From positions 1-15,574 of the forward strand of contig SFIS01000060.1 in the NCBI GenBank assembly GCA_004555245.1: a DNA stretch of 15,574 bases. The letters are read 5' to 3'. Below the pieces are notes generated by a model that was given only the letters and a program-made list of their open reading frames with translations, was not told the DNA's origin and searched no databases. This document shows, piece after piece, positions 7,727 through 14,475 of the stretch. Numbering within the stretch: position 1 is the stretch's first letter; each line of letters begins with the position of its first letter. The translations under genes were made by a program, and so were the position numbers. The stretch comes from Bacteroidales bacterium (GTDB lineage Bacteria; Bacteroidota; Bacteroidia; Bacteroidales; Bacteroidaceae).

Positions 7727-8959
7727 CTATGCGAAGAAGATGTAGCAGACGGCTATGGCGGCGATGATGCCCACGAGGTCGGCAAAGAGGCCGCATGTCA
7801 CGGCGTGTCGTGTGTCGCGTATGCCGACTGACCCGAAATAGACGGCGAGGACGTAGAACGTCGTGTCTGTTGAGCCTTGGAAGACGCTCGCCAGCCTGCC
7901 GACGAACGAATCGGCTCCGTATTGTGTCATGGCATCTACCATCATGCCGCGTGCACCGCTGCCCGAGAGGGGTTTCATGACGGCTGTCGGCAGTGCGCCT
8001 ACAAAGTTAGTGTCGATGCCACATGCTGCTGCTGCCCATGTGATGCCGTCAATCAGCCAGTCCATGGCACCCGATGCGCGGAACACGCCGATGGCGACGA
8101 GGATGGCGACAAGGTATGGAATGATTGTCACGGCGGTGTGGAAGCCTTCTTTCGCACCTTCGATGAAGGCGTCATAGACATTTGTGCGGCGTCTCGTGCC
8201 GGCGACGATGAACGTCACGATGATGCTCATGAGCAGCACGTTTGCCACTGTTGTGGAGACGATGTCCATCGTTTCTTTGTCCATGACGGAGAAGGCCCAT
8301 ATCACTGTGGCGAAGAACAGTGTGGTGCCGCCGAGTGCAAGCAGGAGTGTGCGGTTGAGGAGGCTGATGCGTTGGAATGCTGACGTGATGGCGATGCCCG
8401 CCAGTGTGGAGCAGAACGTGGCTATCAGTATGGGGACAAAGATGTCCGTCGGATTGGCGGCGCCGAGCTGTGCGCGATAGACCATGATAGAGACGGGTAT
8501 GATTGTCAGTCCCGACGTGTTGAGCACGAGGAACATGATCATGGGATTTGTGGCGCGCTCTTTCCTCTCGTTGAGTGTCTGCATCTCTTTCATCGCTTTC
8601 AGTCCCATTGGTGTGGCGGCGTTGTCAAGCCCCAGCATGTTGGCGGCGATGTTCATGAAGATGGTGCCGGTGACGGGATGGCCTTTGGGAATGTCGGGGA
8701 AGAGGCGTACGAAGACGGGTGAGAGGAAGCGTGCCAGAGCATCGACGACACCTCCGCGTTCGCCTATCTTCATTATGCCGAGCCACAAGGACAGCACTCC
8801 GGTGAGCCCCAGCGAAATTTCGAATGCCGTCTTCGCCGAGCTGAAGGTGCTGTCAATCATAGCGGGGAAGACCTCGACATCGCCCATGATGACAAGTCTG
8901 AGCAGGGCTATGACGAACGAGAGAAGGAAGAATGCGATGAAGATATAGTTCAGAACCAT
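7727..8959 (-). CDS. SpmA/SpmB-type fused nucleoside-recognition membrane protein
   Basis: Integral membrane protein of 410 residues made of two Gate (nucleoside recognition) domains. The first half (about 1-200) corresponds to spore maturation protein A, with NIAANMLGLDNAATPMGLKAM-like sequence at 103-123. The second half (about 255-410) corresponds to SpmB, with MKPLSGSGARG (328-338) and QGSTDTTFYV (361-370) followed by FGSVGIRDTRHA (375-386). About ten hydrophobic segments are visible. In Bacillus and Clostridium SpmA and SpmB are separate proteins needed for spore core dehydration. Bacteroidetes do not sporulate, so the role here is unknown and probably transport-like. The start MVLNYIFIAFF begins a membrane helix and is well placed. 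The gene lies between the DUF4230 gene (109 nt) and parE (74 nt). Confidence 0.88.
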   Translation of the reverse strand: MVLNYIFIAFFLLSFVIALLRLVIMGDVEVFPAMIDSTFSSAKTAFEISLGLTGVLSLWLGIMKIGERGGVVDALARFLSPVFVRLFPDIPKGHPVTGTIFMNIAANMLGLDNAATPMGLKAMKEMQTLNERKERATNPMIMFLVLNTSGLTIIPVSIMVYRAQLGAANPTDIFVPILIATFCSTLAGIAITSAFQRISLLNRTLLLALGGTTLFFATVIWAFSVMDKETMDIVSTTVANVLLMSIIVTFIVAGTRRRTNVYDAFIEGAKEGFHTAVTIIPYLVAILVAIGVFRASGAMDWLIDGITWAAAACGIDTNFVGALPTAVMKPLSGSGARGMMVDAMTQYGADSFVGRLASVFQGSTDTTFYVLAVYFGSVGIRDTRHAVTCGLFADLVGIIAAIAVCYIFFA

Positions 8960-9068
8960 GGATAGTGTTGTTTCTTGTAGTGCGGGGGGACGGGTCTTCT
9001 ATATATATAAATAATGTGTGGCAGCGCTGCTGTGTCAGTCGATATGTGTCACGTGTGTGTTGCCTGTT
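8960..9068. other. 109-nt gap with perfect 10-bp palindrome
   Basis: Largest gap inside the minus-strand series. It contains the palindrome GCAGCGCTGC (9021-9030), a TA-alternating patch near 9000-9010, and two TGTGTCA direct repeats (9031-9037 and 9045-9051). No TAnnTTTG promoter was found for the SpmAB-type gene on the minus strand. Function unknown. Confidence 0.35.
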
Positions 9069-9671
9069 CTATTCGAAAACCACCACTACGGTGGAATATC
9101 CAATAGCCGAGAACCGTTCTTTCACCTCTGCGGCTGCCCTCTGCCGGCATTCGGCAACGGTCTCGCTGTCGGCACCTTGTGCGGCGAGACGCCGGCGGGC
9201 TTTCTCAAGCATGGCTTTCTTCACCTGCGGATTGTCTGCAAACTCCTCGTTGTCGGCAATCAGGGTTCGCGTCCTGCTCTCGTCTATGAAGTTGGTGTCG
9301 AGGAGTCTGATGGCGGGCAGGGTGACGGTGATGGTGTCTCCGCTGACGGCGTAGCAGCTGTCCTGCAGCTGTGTCATGTCGATGCCTACGGAGAGCCTGC
9401 CGGTGTAGCGGCGTTTCACCTCGTCTTTCACCAGTCCTATCCATCGTTTGCGTATCGTATCGACATCTACCGAGAGTTCGACGGATGCCAGCTCCCACTG
9501 TCCGATGGAGCGTATCGAATCGACAACGGCAGGTGTGCGTTCTATTCTCTCTTCTGCCTCTGTCGTGAGCGACGAGGAGGAGAAGACGTAACGCAGGGCG
9601 AGATATGCTGCCACGCCCACTGCGATACAGAGCAGGGCGGCGGTGATGTAGAATCGGAGGGTGTGTTTCAT
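9069..9671 (-). CDS. DUF4230 family membrane-anchored protein
   Basis: Small protein of 200 residues, function unknown. An N-terminal hydrophobic segment (about 7-29) anchors it in the membrane, with the rest probably outside the cytoplasm. The soluble part has an E/R-rich start (38-55), then the stretch GRLSVGIDMTQLQD (91-104), then ITVTLPAIRLLD (114-125). This GIDM...LP pattern with the surrounding strands is what I recall of DUF4230. The C-terminal part (about 140-187) is a charged amphipathic helix that could form a coiled coil, followed by a strand ending VVVVFE. The ATG at 9671 follows a C/A-rich leader lacking a Shine-Dalgarno sequence. A perfect 21-nt inverted repeat lies 32 nt upstream. 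It sits 84 nt after the flippase gene. The family assignment is from memory of the pattern and not from a search. Confidence 0.72.
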   Translation of the reverse strand: MKHTLRFYITAALLCIAVGVAAYLALRYVFSSSSLTTEAEERIERTPAVVDSIRSIGQWELASVELSVDVDTIRKRWIGLVKDEVKRRYTGRLSVGIDMTQLQDSCYAVSGDTITVTLPAIRLLDTNFIDESRTRTLIADNEEFADNPQVKKAMLEKARRRLAAQGADSETVAECRQRAAAEVKERFSAIGYSTVVVVFE

Positions 9672-9703
9672 ATCTGTTGGGGTTGGGGGTGGTTGTTCTT
9701 CTG

Positions 9704-9724
9704 TTCTTCGACCAGGTCGAAGAA
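9704..9724. promoter_or_regulatory. inverted repeat TTCTTCG-N7-CGAAGAA (copy 2)
   Basis: Arms 9704-9713 and 9715-9724 are perfectly complementary over 10 bp around a single central base, so the whole 21 nt is a near-perfect palindrome. As RNA it would fold into about 8 bp with a 5-nt loop. It lies between the flippase stop (31 nt away) and the DUF4230 start (32 nt away). The outer seven bases of each arm and the spacing equal those at 2356-2376. No T run follows on the transcribed strand. Confidence 0.55.
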
Positions 9725-9755
9725 TACAGGCGGGGAGAGGGGCTGTAGGCTGAGG

Positions 9756-11195
9756 TTAGTGTCTGTGCAGACGTGCGAGGATGCTTTTCAGCGGCAGGTC
9801 GTGGTATGCTATGTGTGCCGCAAACATCATGACGACGCCGGTGTTGAGCAACATGGCGGTGAGGGGTTCGAGATGGCTGTTGCTCCATTGTATGATGAAG
9901 AAGAAGAATGCTGTCATCGCCACATAGACGGCTATCGAGCCTAAGGGGTAGCGAATCGGGTTCTTCTTCTGTCCGACGGCATAGGACAGCACCATCGCCG
10001 TGGCATAGCCGGCGAAGCCTCCCCATGCGCAGGCCATATATCCGCAGGAGGGTATGAAGATGACGTTCACCGTCACGAGGACGATGCATCCCGCTACCGA
10101 GAACCATGCGCCCCATATCGTCTTGTCTATGAGCTTGTACCAGAACGAGAGGTTGAAATACACGCCCATCATTATCTCGGCTGCCATGACAATGGGCACG
10201 GTGCGCAGGCCTTCACGGTATTCCGGACCTATCATGTATTGCAGGATGTTCATGTATGCCATGACGCAAAGGAATGCGAGGAGTGTGAAGACAATGAAAT
10301 ACTTCATCCCCTTGGCGTAGTATTCTTTTGAATCGCGCTCTTTGCAGCTTGCGAATACTATAGGTTCGTATGCGAAGCGGAACGCCTGTGTTATCATCGC
10401 CATGATCATGGCTATCTTCACACACGCCCCATACACTCCGAGCTGTGCCTTTGCGTCGGCTTCGTCGCATACGAGCGGGAAGATGATTTTGTCTGCTGTC
10501 TGGTTGAGGATGCCTGCCACTCCGAGAATGAGCAGCGGCCACGAATAGCCCAACATACGTCGCAGCAGCGACGCGTCGAACTTCCATCTGATGTGCAGCA
10601 GGTCGGGTATGAAGAAGAAGGTGATGCCTGCCGTGCAAACAAGGTTTACGGCGAAGACGTAGAACACCTCCGTCCGCTTCAGGATGACGAAGAAGACGAT
10701 GTTGAGCAGGATGTTGAATGCGATGAAGAGCAGCTTCAGCGACGCGAACTTCACGGCTCGTTTCTTGAAGCGCAGGTAGCAGAACGGTATCGCCTGCACT
10801 GCATCGAGCACTGTCACCGCCGCCATCATCAGTATGTATTCCGGGTGTGCGGCGTATCCGAGAGCCTCGCTCAGCGGGCTTATGAAGCCGAAGATAAGGG
10901 CGAGGAAGACGGCTGACAGTGCCCCTACCACGGCGAGCGAGGTCGAGAAGACGGTGTCGGGTGTCTCGCCCTCTTTGTTCGCGAAGCGGAAGAGTGATGT
11001 CTCCATGCCGAAGGTAAGGATGACGAGAGCCAGTGCGGTGTAGGCGTACATGTTCACACTCGTGCCGTAGTCTCCCGAATCTTTCGGCATGCAGTAGGTG
11101 TAGAGCGGCACGAGCAGATAGTTGAGGAATCTGCCCACGATGCTGCTCATGCCGTATATGGCTGTGTCTTTTGCTAATGTGCTGAGTTTTGGCAT
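9756..11195 (-). CDS. polysaccharide flippase (Wzx/MOP superfamily)
   Basis: Multi-spanning inner-membrane protein of 479 residues in the MOP exporter superfamily (polysaccharide biosynthesis/oligosaccharide flippase), predicted to flip lipid-linked glycans from the cytoplasmic to the periplasmic face. The start MPKLSTLAKDTAIYGMSSIVGRFL-like region is typical of the family: a short amphipathic N-terminus followed by a G-x3-N-rich first helix. About 12-14 hydrophobic segments are spread over the protein. The central part holds NQTADKIIF (231-239), GVYGACVKIA (253-262) and QAFRFAYEPIVF (270-281), the region where this family is best conserved. The ATG at 11195 is preceded by seven A. It is 36 nt after sufB. 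No glycosyltransferases or other capsule genes are adjacent, so its glycan substrate cannot be inferred. A peptidoglycan-precursor role is an alternative, since MurJ belongs to the same superfamily. Confidence 0.85.
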   Translation of the reverse strand: MPKLSTLAKDTAIYGMSSIVGRFLNYLLVPLYTYCMPKDSGDYGTSVNMYAYTALALVILTFGMETSLFRFANKEGETPDTVFSTSLAVVGALSAVFLALIFGFISPLSEALGYAAHPEYILMMAAVTVLDAVQAIPFCYLRFKKRAVKFASLKLLFIAFNILLNIVFFVILKRTEVFYVFAVNLVCTAGITFFFIPDLLHIRWKFDASLLRRMLGYSWPLLILGVAGILNQTADKIIFPLVCDEADAKAQLGVYGACVKIAMIMAMITQAFRFAYEPIVFASCKERDSKEYYAKGMKYFIVFTLLAFLCVMAYMNILQYMIGPEYREGLRTVPIVMAAEIMMGVYFNLSFWYKLIDKTIWGAWFSVAGCIVLVTVNVIFIPSCGYMACAWGGFAGYATAMVLSYAVGQKKNPIRYPLGSIAVYVAMTAFFFFIIQWSNSHLEPLTAMLLNTGVVMMFAAHIAYHDLPLKSILARLHRH

Positions 11196-11231
11196 TTTTT
11201 TCCGTAAGTTTTCGCGTCGTCGGTTATAGGG

Positions 11232-12683
11232 CTATCCCACTGTTCCCTCCAACGACACAGAGAGGAGTTTCTGTGCTTCGACAGCAAACTCCATCGGCAG
11301 TTTGTTAAGCACCTCTTTCGCATATCCGTTTACGATAAGCCCCACCGCCTGTTCCATCGGTATTCCCCGCTGCTGGCAGTAGAAGAGCTGGTCTTCGCTG
11401 ATTTTCGATGTTGTCGCCTCGTGTTCGAACACTGCTGTGTCGTTGCGTGCGTCCATATATGGGAAGGTGTGTGCGCCGCACTCCGACCCGAGCAGCAGCG
11501 AATCGCACGACGAGTAGTTTCGTGCGTTGTCGGCGTTTGACGTGGCGCGTACGAGTCCGCGGTATGAGTTTTGCGAATGTCCGGCCGAGATGCCTTTTGA
11601 TATTATTGTCGAGCGTGTGTTCTTGCCCATGTGTATCATCTTCGTTCCGGTGTCCGCCTCCTGGTGGTTGTTAGTCACAGCGACGGAATAGAACTCCGCC
11701 ACCGAGTTGTCGCCCTTCAGCACGCACGAGGGATATTTCCATGTGATTGCCGAGCCTGTCTCCACCTGTGTCCACGAGAGTTTCGAGCTTTCGCCTCTCA
11801 GTTCTCCGCGTTTCGTCACGAGGTTCAGCACACCGCCTTTTCCGTTCTCGTCGCCGGGATACCAGTTCTGCACGGTGCTGTATTTCACTTCCGCCCTGTC
11901 GTTTACCACAATTTCCACTATTGCGGCGTGCAGCTGGTTCTCGTCGCGCATAGGCGCTGTGCATCCTTCGAGATACGAGACATAGGCGTCGTCGTCGGCT
12001 ATGATGAGCGTTCGTTCAAACTGTCCTGTGTTTCGTGCGTTGATGCGGAAATAGCTTGACAGTTCCATTGGGCATCTCACGCCTTTCGGTATATAGACGA
12101 ACGAGCCGTCGCTGAAGACGGCGGAGTTTAGTGCGGCGAAATAGTTGTCGCGGTATGGCACTACGGAGCCGAGGTATTTCCTGACGAGGTCGGGATGTTC
12201 TTTCACCGCCTCGCCAATCGACATGAAGATGATGCCTTTCTCTTTAAGTTTCTCCTTGAATGTTGTTTTCACGGAGACGGAATCCATGATGGCGTCAACT
12301 GCGACGCCGCTAAGGGCGAGGCGTTCTTCGAGGGGAATGCCGAGTTTGTCGAAGGTCTTTGTCAGTTCCGGGTCGATGTCGTCCGCCGTCTTCGGTCCGT
12401 CCGGTTTCTTTGCCATCGGGTCGGCATAGTACGAGATTGCCTGATAGTCAATTGGCGGCAGTGTGACATGTCCCCACGACGGCTGTTTCTGCCGGCTCCA
12501 GTATCTGAATGCGTCGAGACGGAAGTCAAGCAGCCATTGCGGCTCGCCCTTCTTTGCAGAGATGAGCCTCACGACATCTTCATTCAGTCCGACGGGTATG
12601 ATTTCGGTATGGACGTCGGTGGTGAACCCGTATTCGTATTTCTGTTCAGCCACCTGACGCACAAATTTGTTCTTTTCTTCCAT
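11232..12683 (-). CDS. sufB: Fe-S cluster assembly scaffold SufB
   Basis: Core scaffold protein of the SUF iron-sulfur assembly pathway, normally working in a SufBC2D complex in the cytoplasm. Length 483 residues, the normal size. The N-terminal EYGFTTDVHTEIIP (17-30) and GLNEDVVRLIS (32-42) are typical of SufB. The beta-helix core includes FVYIPKGVRCPMELSSYFRI-type sequence (195-214), LEGCTAP (238-244) and KGISAGHSQNSYRG (363-376). CDSLLLG (393-399) and ECGAHTFPY (401-409) include C402, which matches the functional cysteine near the C-terminus of E. coli SufB. QRGIPMEQAVGLIVNGY (438-454) is the conserved end region. It is the first gene of the minus-strand series and has its own promoter. 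SufC and SufD usually follow; here the next gene is a flippase. The start ATG at 12683 agrees with family length. Confidence 0.96.
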   Translation of the reverse strand: MEEKNKFVRQVAEQKYEYGFTTDVHTEIIPVGLNEDVVRLISAKKGEPQWLLDFRLDAFRYWSRQKQPSWGHVTLPPIDYQAISYYADPMAKKPDGPKTADDIDPELTKTFDKLGIPLEERLALSGVAVDAIMDSVSVKTTFKEKLKEKGIIFMSIGEAVKEHPDLVRKYLGSVVPYRDNYFAALNSAVFSDGSFVYIPKGVRCPMELSSYFRINARNTGQFERTLIIADDDAYVSYLEGCTAPMRDENQLHAAIVEIVVNDRAEVKYSTVQNWYPGDENGKGGVLNLVTKRGELRGESSKLSWTQVETGSAITWKYPSCVLKGDNSVAEFYSVAVTNNHQEADTGTKMIHMGKNTRSTIISKGISAGHSQNSYRGLVRATSNADNARNYSSCDSLLLGSECGAHTFPYMDARNDTAVFEHEATTSKISEDQLFYCQQRGIPMEQAVGLIVNGYAKEVLNKLPMEFAVEAQKLLSVSLEGTVG

Positions 12684-12771
12684 AAGGGCATTTCTTCTTG
12701 CGTTGCTGCGTCATGTGTTTCCGTCTGTCGGGCTATTGGGGCAGACGTGCAGCCTTACGCCTATTTGTCTG

Positions 12772-12802
12772 CAAAATTACTGTTTTTTCCTGACATGACA
12801 AA
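12772..12802 (-). promoter_or_regulatory. sufB promoter
   Basis: On the minus strand, TTTG (12802-12799) is followed after exactly 19 nt by TAATTTTG (12779-12772), matching the Bacteroidetes -33/-7 consensus. Predicted start near 12765, giving a leader of about 80 nt to the sufB ATG. Confidence 0.7.
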
Positions 12803-12821
12803 AAAATAGATGTCTTTTCTC

Positions 12822-12852
12822 TTTGACAATCCGATTATTATTATTACTTTTG
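12822..12852 (+). promoter_or_regulatory. trpB-like gene promoter
   Basis: TTTG (12822-12825), 19-nt spacer, TACTTTTG (12845-12852): a full match to the Bacteroidetes promoter consensus. Predicted start near 12858-12860, so the leader is about 140 nt, long enough for leader regulation. Confidence 0.72.
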
Positions 12853-12862
12853 CAACCGTATA

Positions 12863-12904
12863 GCCGTGTCATGGTGACAGTTTGTGCTTTACGGCAGGTT
12901 TTTT
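12863..12904 (+). promoter_or_regulatory. leader hairpin with T run, possible attenuator
   Basis: GCCG (12863-12866) pairs with CGGC (12892-12895), and TGTCA (12867-12871) pairs with TGACA (12875-12879). AGG and six T follow (12899-12904). An alternative pairing CCGTA/TACGG (12856-12860/12890-12894) overlaps. The layout resembles an intrinsic terminator in a leader. The stem has a large asymmetric bulge, so it may be weak. A leader frame at 12871-12960 (29 codons) overlaps it but contains no Trp codon, so classical trp attenuation is not supported. Confidence 0.3.
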
Positions 12905-13000
12905 CTCCTGATTCAAAACCTTATGGTCATTATGAAGCGACAAATCGTAATGTCGGATAACAAAGTCGAGACACAAGATAAATAAATATTAAAAAAGACA

Positions 13001-14368
13001 ATGAGTACAAAACAGAAGCGCTTCTTCCTGACAGAAGAAGAAATCCCCACCCAGTGGTACAACATCCAGGCAGACATGCCCAACAAGCCTCTGCCTCCCC
13101 TCCATCCTGCCACGCACCAGCCCTTGACGGCAGAAGACCTTTATCCCATCTTTGCAAAAGAGCTGTGTCATCAGGAGCTGAACGTCACCGACCAGTGGAT
13201 AGACATCCCTGAAGAGGTGCGCGACATGTATAAGTTCTACCGTTCGACGCCTCTTGTCCGCGCCTATGGTCTTGAGCAGGCTCTCGACACTCCCGCGCAC
13301 ATCTATTTCAAGAACGAGTCGGTGTCTCCCGTCGGTTCTCACAAGCTCAACTCAGCCCTTGCGCAGGCATACTACTGCAAGCAGGAAGGTGTCACCAACG
13401 TCACCACCGAGACCGGTGCGGGGCAGTGGGGCTGTGCCCTCTCTTATGCTGCAAAGGTCTTCGGGCTTGAGGCTGCTGTCTATCAGGTGAAGATTTCTTA
13501 CAACCAGAAGCCCTACCGCCGCTCTATCATGCAGACCTACGGCGCACAGGTAACGCCGTCGCCGTCTATGTCCACCCGCGCCGGAAAAGATGTCCTCACC
13601 CGCGACCCCAACAACCAGGGTTCTCTCGGCACCGCCATCTCGGAGGCTGTCGAGCTTGCGATGACCACTCCCAACTGCAAGTATGTCCTCGGCTCAGTGC
13701 TCAACCATGTGGCTCTGCACCAGACGATAATCGGCCTTGAGGCGGAGAAGCAGATGGAGAAGGCCGGCGAATATCCCGACATCGTGATAGGCTGCTTCGG
13801 CGGCGGCTCCAATTTCGGCGGCATCTCGTTCCCATTCCTCCGCCACAACATCCTCGACGGCAAGTCCACCCGCTTCGTCGCCGCCGAGCCCGCAAGCTGT
13901 CCGAAGCTCACGCGCGGTGTCTTCCAGTATGACTTCGGCGACCTCTCCGGCCTTACGCCTCTGCTGCCGATGTACACCCTCGGCCACGACTTCATGCCGG
14001 CAAACATACATGCCGGCGGTCTGCGCTATCACGGTGCGGGCATGATTATCTCACAGCTGCTGAAAGACAAGCTCATGGAGGCTGTCGATATATACCAGTC
14101 GGAGACGTTCGAGGCCGGCCTCCTCTTCTCGAAGGTGGAAGGCATCATCCCGGCGCCTGAATCCTGCCACGCCATCGCCGCTGCCATACGCGAGGCGAAG
14201 GCTTGCAAGGAGAGCGGCGAAGAGAATGTCATCCTCTTCAACCTCTCTGGTCACGGGCTGATCGACATGTCCGCCTACGACCAGTATCTTGCCGGCTCGC
14301 TGCAAGACTATGATGTGCCGCAGGAGCAGATAGACGCCAACGTGAGCAAGCTGGACAAGATTATCTGA
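13001..14368 (+). CDS. trpB: TrpB2-type PLP-dependent tryptophan synthase beta-like enzyme
   Basis: Cytoplasmic fold-type II PLP enzyme, 455 residues. TrpB catalyses condensation of indole with serine to give tryptophan. The length, about 50 residues longer than ordinary TrpB, together with the N-terminal part (WYNIQADMP at 19-27, LHPATHQPL at 34-42), places it in the TrpB2 group. The PLP lysine is K115 in PVGSHKLNSA. ETGAGQWG (137-144) is the conserved catalytic loop and C265-FGGGSNFGG (to 274) is the phosphate-binding loop. EPASCPKLTRG (296-306) and NLSGHG (414-419) follow. No trpA or other trp gene is adjacent, so it may use free indole or serve indole salvage. The ATG at 13001 follows an A-rich leader and its own promoter. 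A long hairpin lies after the stop. Confidence 0.92.
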   Translation: MSTKQKRFFLTEEEIPTQWYNIQADMPNKPLPPLHPATHQPLTAEDLYPIFAKELCHQELNVTDQWIDIPEEVRDMYKFYRSTPLVRAYGLEQALDTPAHIYFKNESVSPVGSHKLNSALAQAYYCKQEGVTNVTTETGAGQWGCALSYAAKVFGLEAAVYQVKISYNQKPYRRSIMQTYGAQVTPSPSMSTRAGKDVLTRDPNNQGSLGTAISEAVELAMTTPNCKYVLGSVLNHVALHQTIIGLEAEKQMEKAGEYPDIVIGCFGGGSNFGGISFPFLRHNILDGKSTRFVAAEPASCPKLTRGVFQYDFGDLSGLTPLLPMYTLGHDFMPANIHAGGLRYHGAGMIISQLLKDKLMEAVDIYQSETFEAGLLFSKVEGIIPAPESCHAIAAAIREAKACKESGEENVILFNLSGHGLIDMSAYDQYLAGSLQDYDVPQEQIDANVSKLDKII

Positions 14369-14385
14369 TTCTGAACAAATCTTTT

Positions 14386-14452
14386 GTTGACGGGTTGACA
14401 ATCTGCACGTTTCTGTTCGCAGGACGGCAGACGGTCAACTCGTCAGTCTTTA
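14386..14452 (+). terminator. long nested hairpin after the trpB-like gene
   Basis: Arms 14387-14399 and 14434-14446 pair over 13 positions (two G-T wobbles). Inside, TCTGC/GCAGA (14402-14406/14427-14431), CGT/ACG (14408-14410/14424-14426) and CTG/CAG (14413-14415/14420-14422) continue the stem to a TTCG tetraloop. The structure is followed by TCTTTATT, so it probably acts as an intrinsic terminator or a 3'-end stabiliser between the two plus-strand genes. Confidence 0.6.
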
Positions 14453-14475
14453 TTAACCTTTAACCCCTAAAAGAC

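Larger units (their letters stand above)
12684..13000. other. divergent control region between sufB and trpB-like gene
   Basis: 317 nt without a called gene. It holds two opposed promoters (12772-12802 leftward, 12822-12852 rightward) whose -33 elements are separated by only 19 nt. An AT-rich stretch and a short inverted repeat GACAT/ATGTC (12792-12796/12810-12814) lie between and over the promoter elements. The rightward leader of about 140 nt holds a hairpin with a T run (12863-12904) and two very short reading frames (12871-12960 and 12923-12985). Neither contains tryptophan codons. Confidence 0.6.

Noticed and set aside
7653..7796. N-terminal extension of parE by 48 codons
   Set aside because: It would overlap the SpmAB-type gene's end. 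It is Arg/His/Pro-rich without family similarity, and MAEIQENN at 7652 gives the normal start of the family.
9018..9944. 308-codon plus-strand open frame opposite the DUF4230 and flippase genes
   Set aside because: It is antisense to two well-supported genes, rich in Gly, Cys, Val and His as expected for a shadow frame in GC-rich DNA, and shows no domain pattern.
12871..12960. 29-codon frame as a trp leader peptide
   Set aside because: It contains no tryptophan codons, so it does not fit classical trp attenuation. Short frames of this size are expected by chance.
13024..13051. Inverted repeat CTTCTTC/GAAGAAG near the start of the trpB-like gene
   Set aside because: It is inside coding sequence (Phe-Phe and Glu-Glu codons), with a different spacer and arm register from the intergenic TTCTTCG element.
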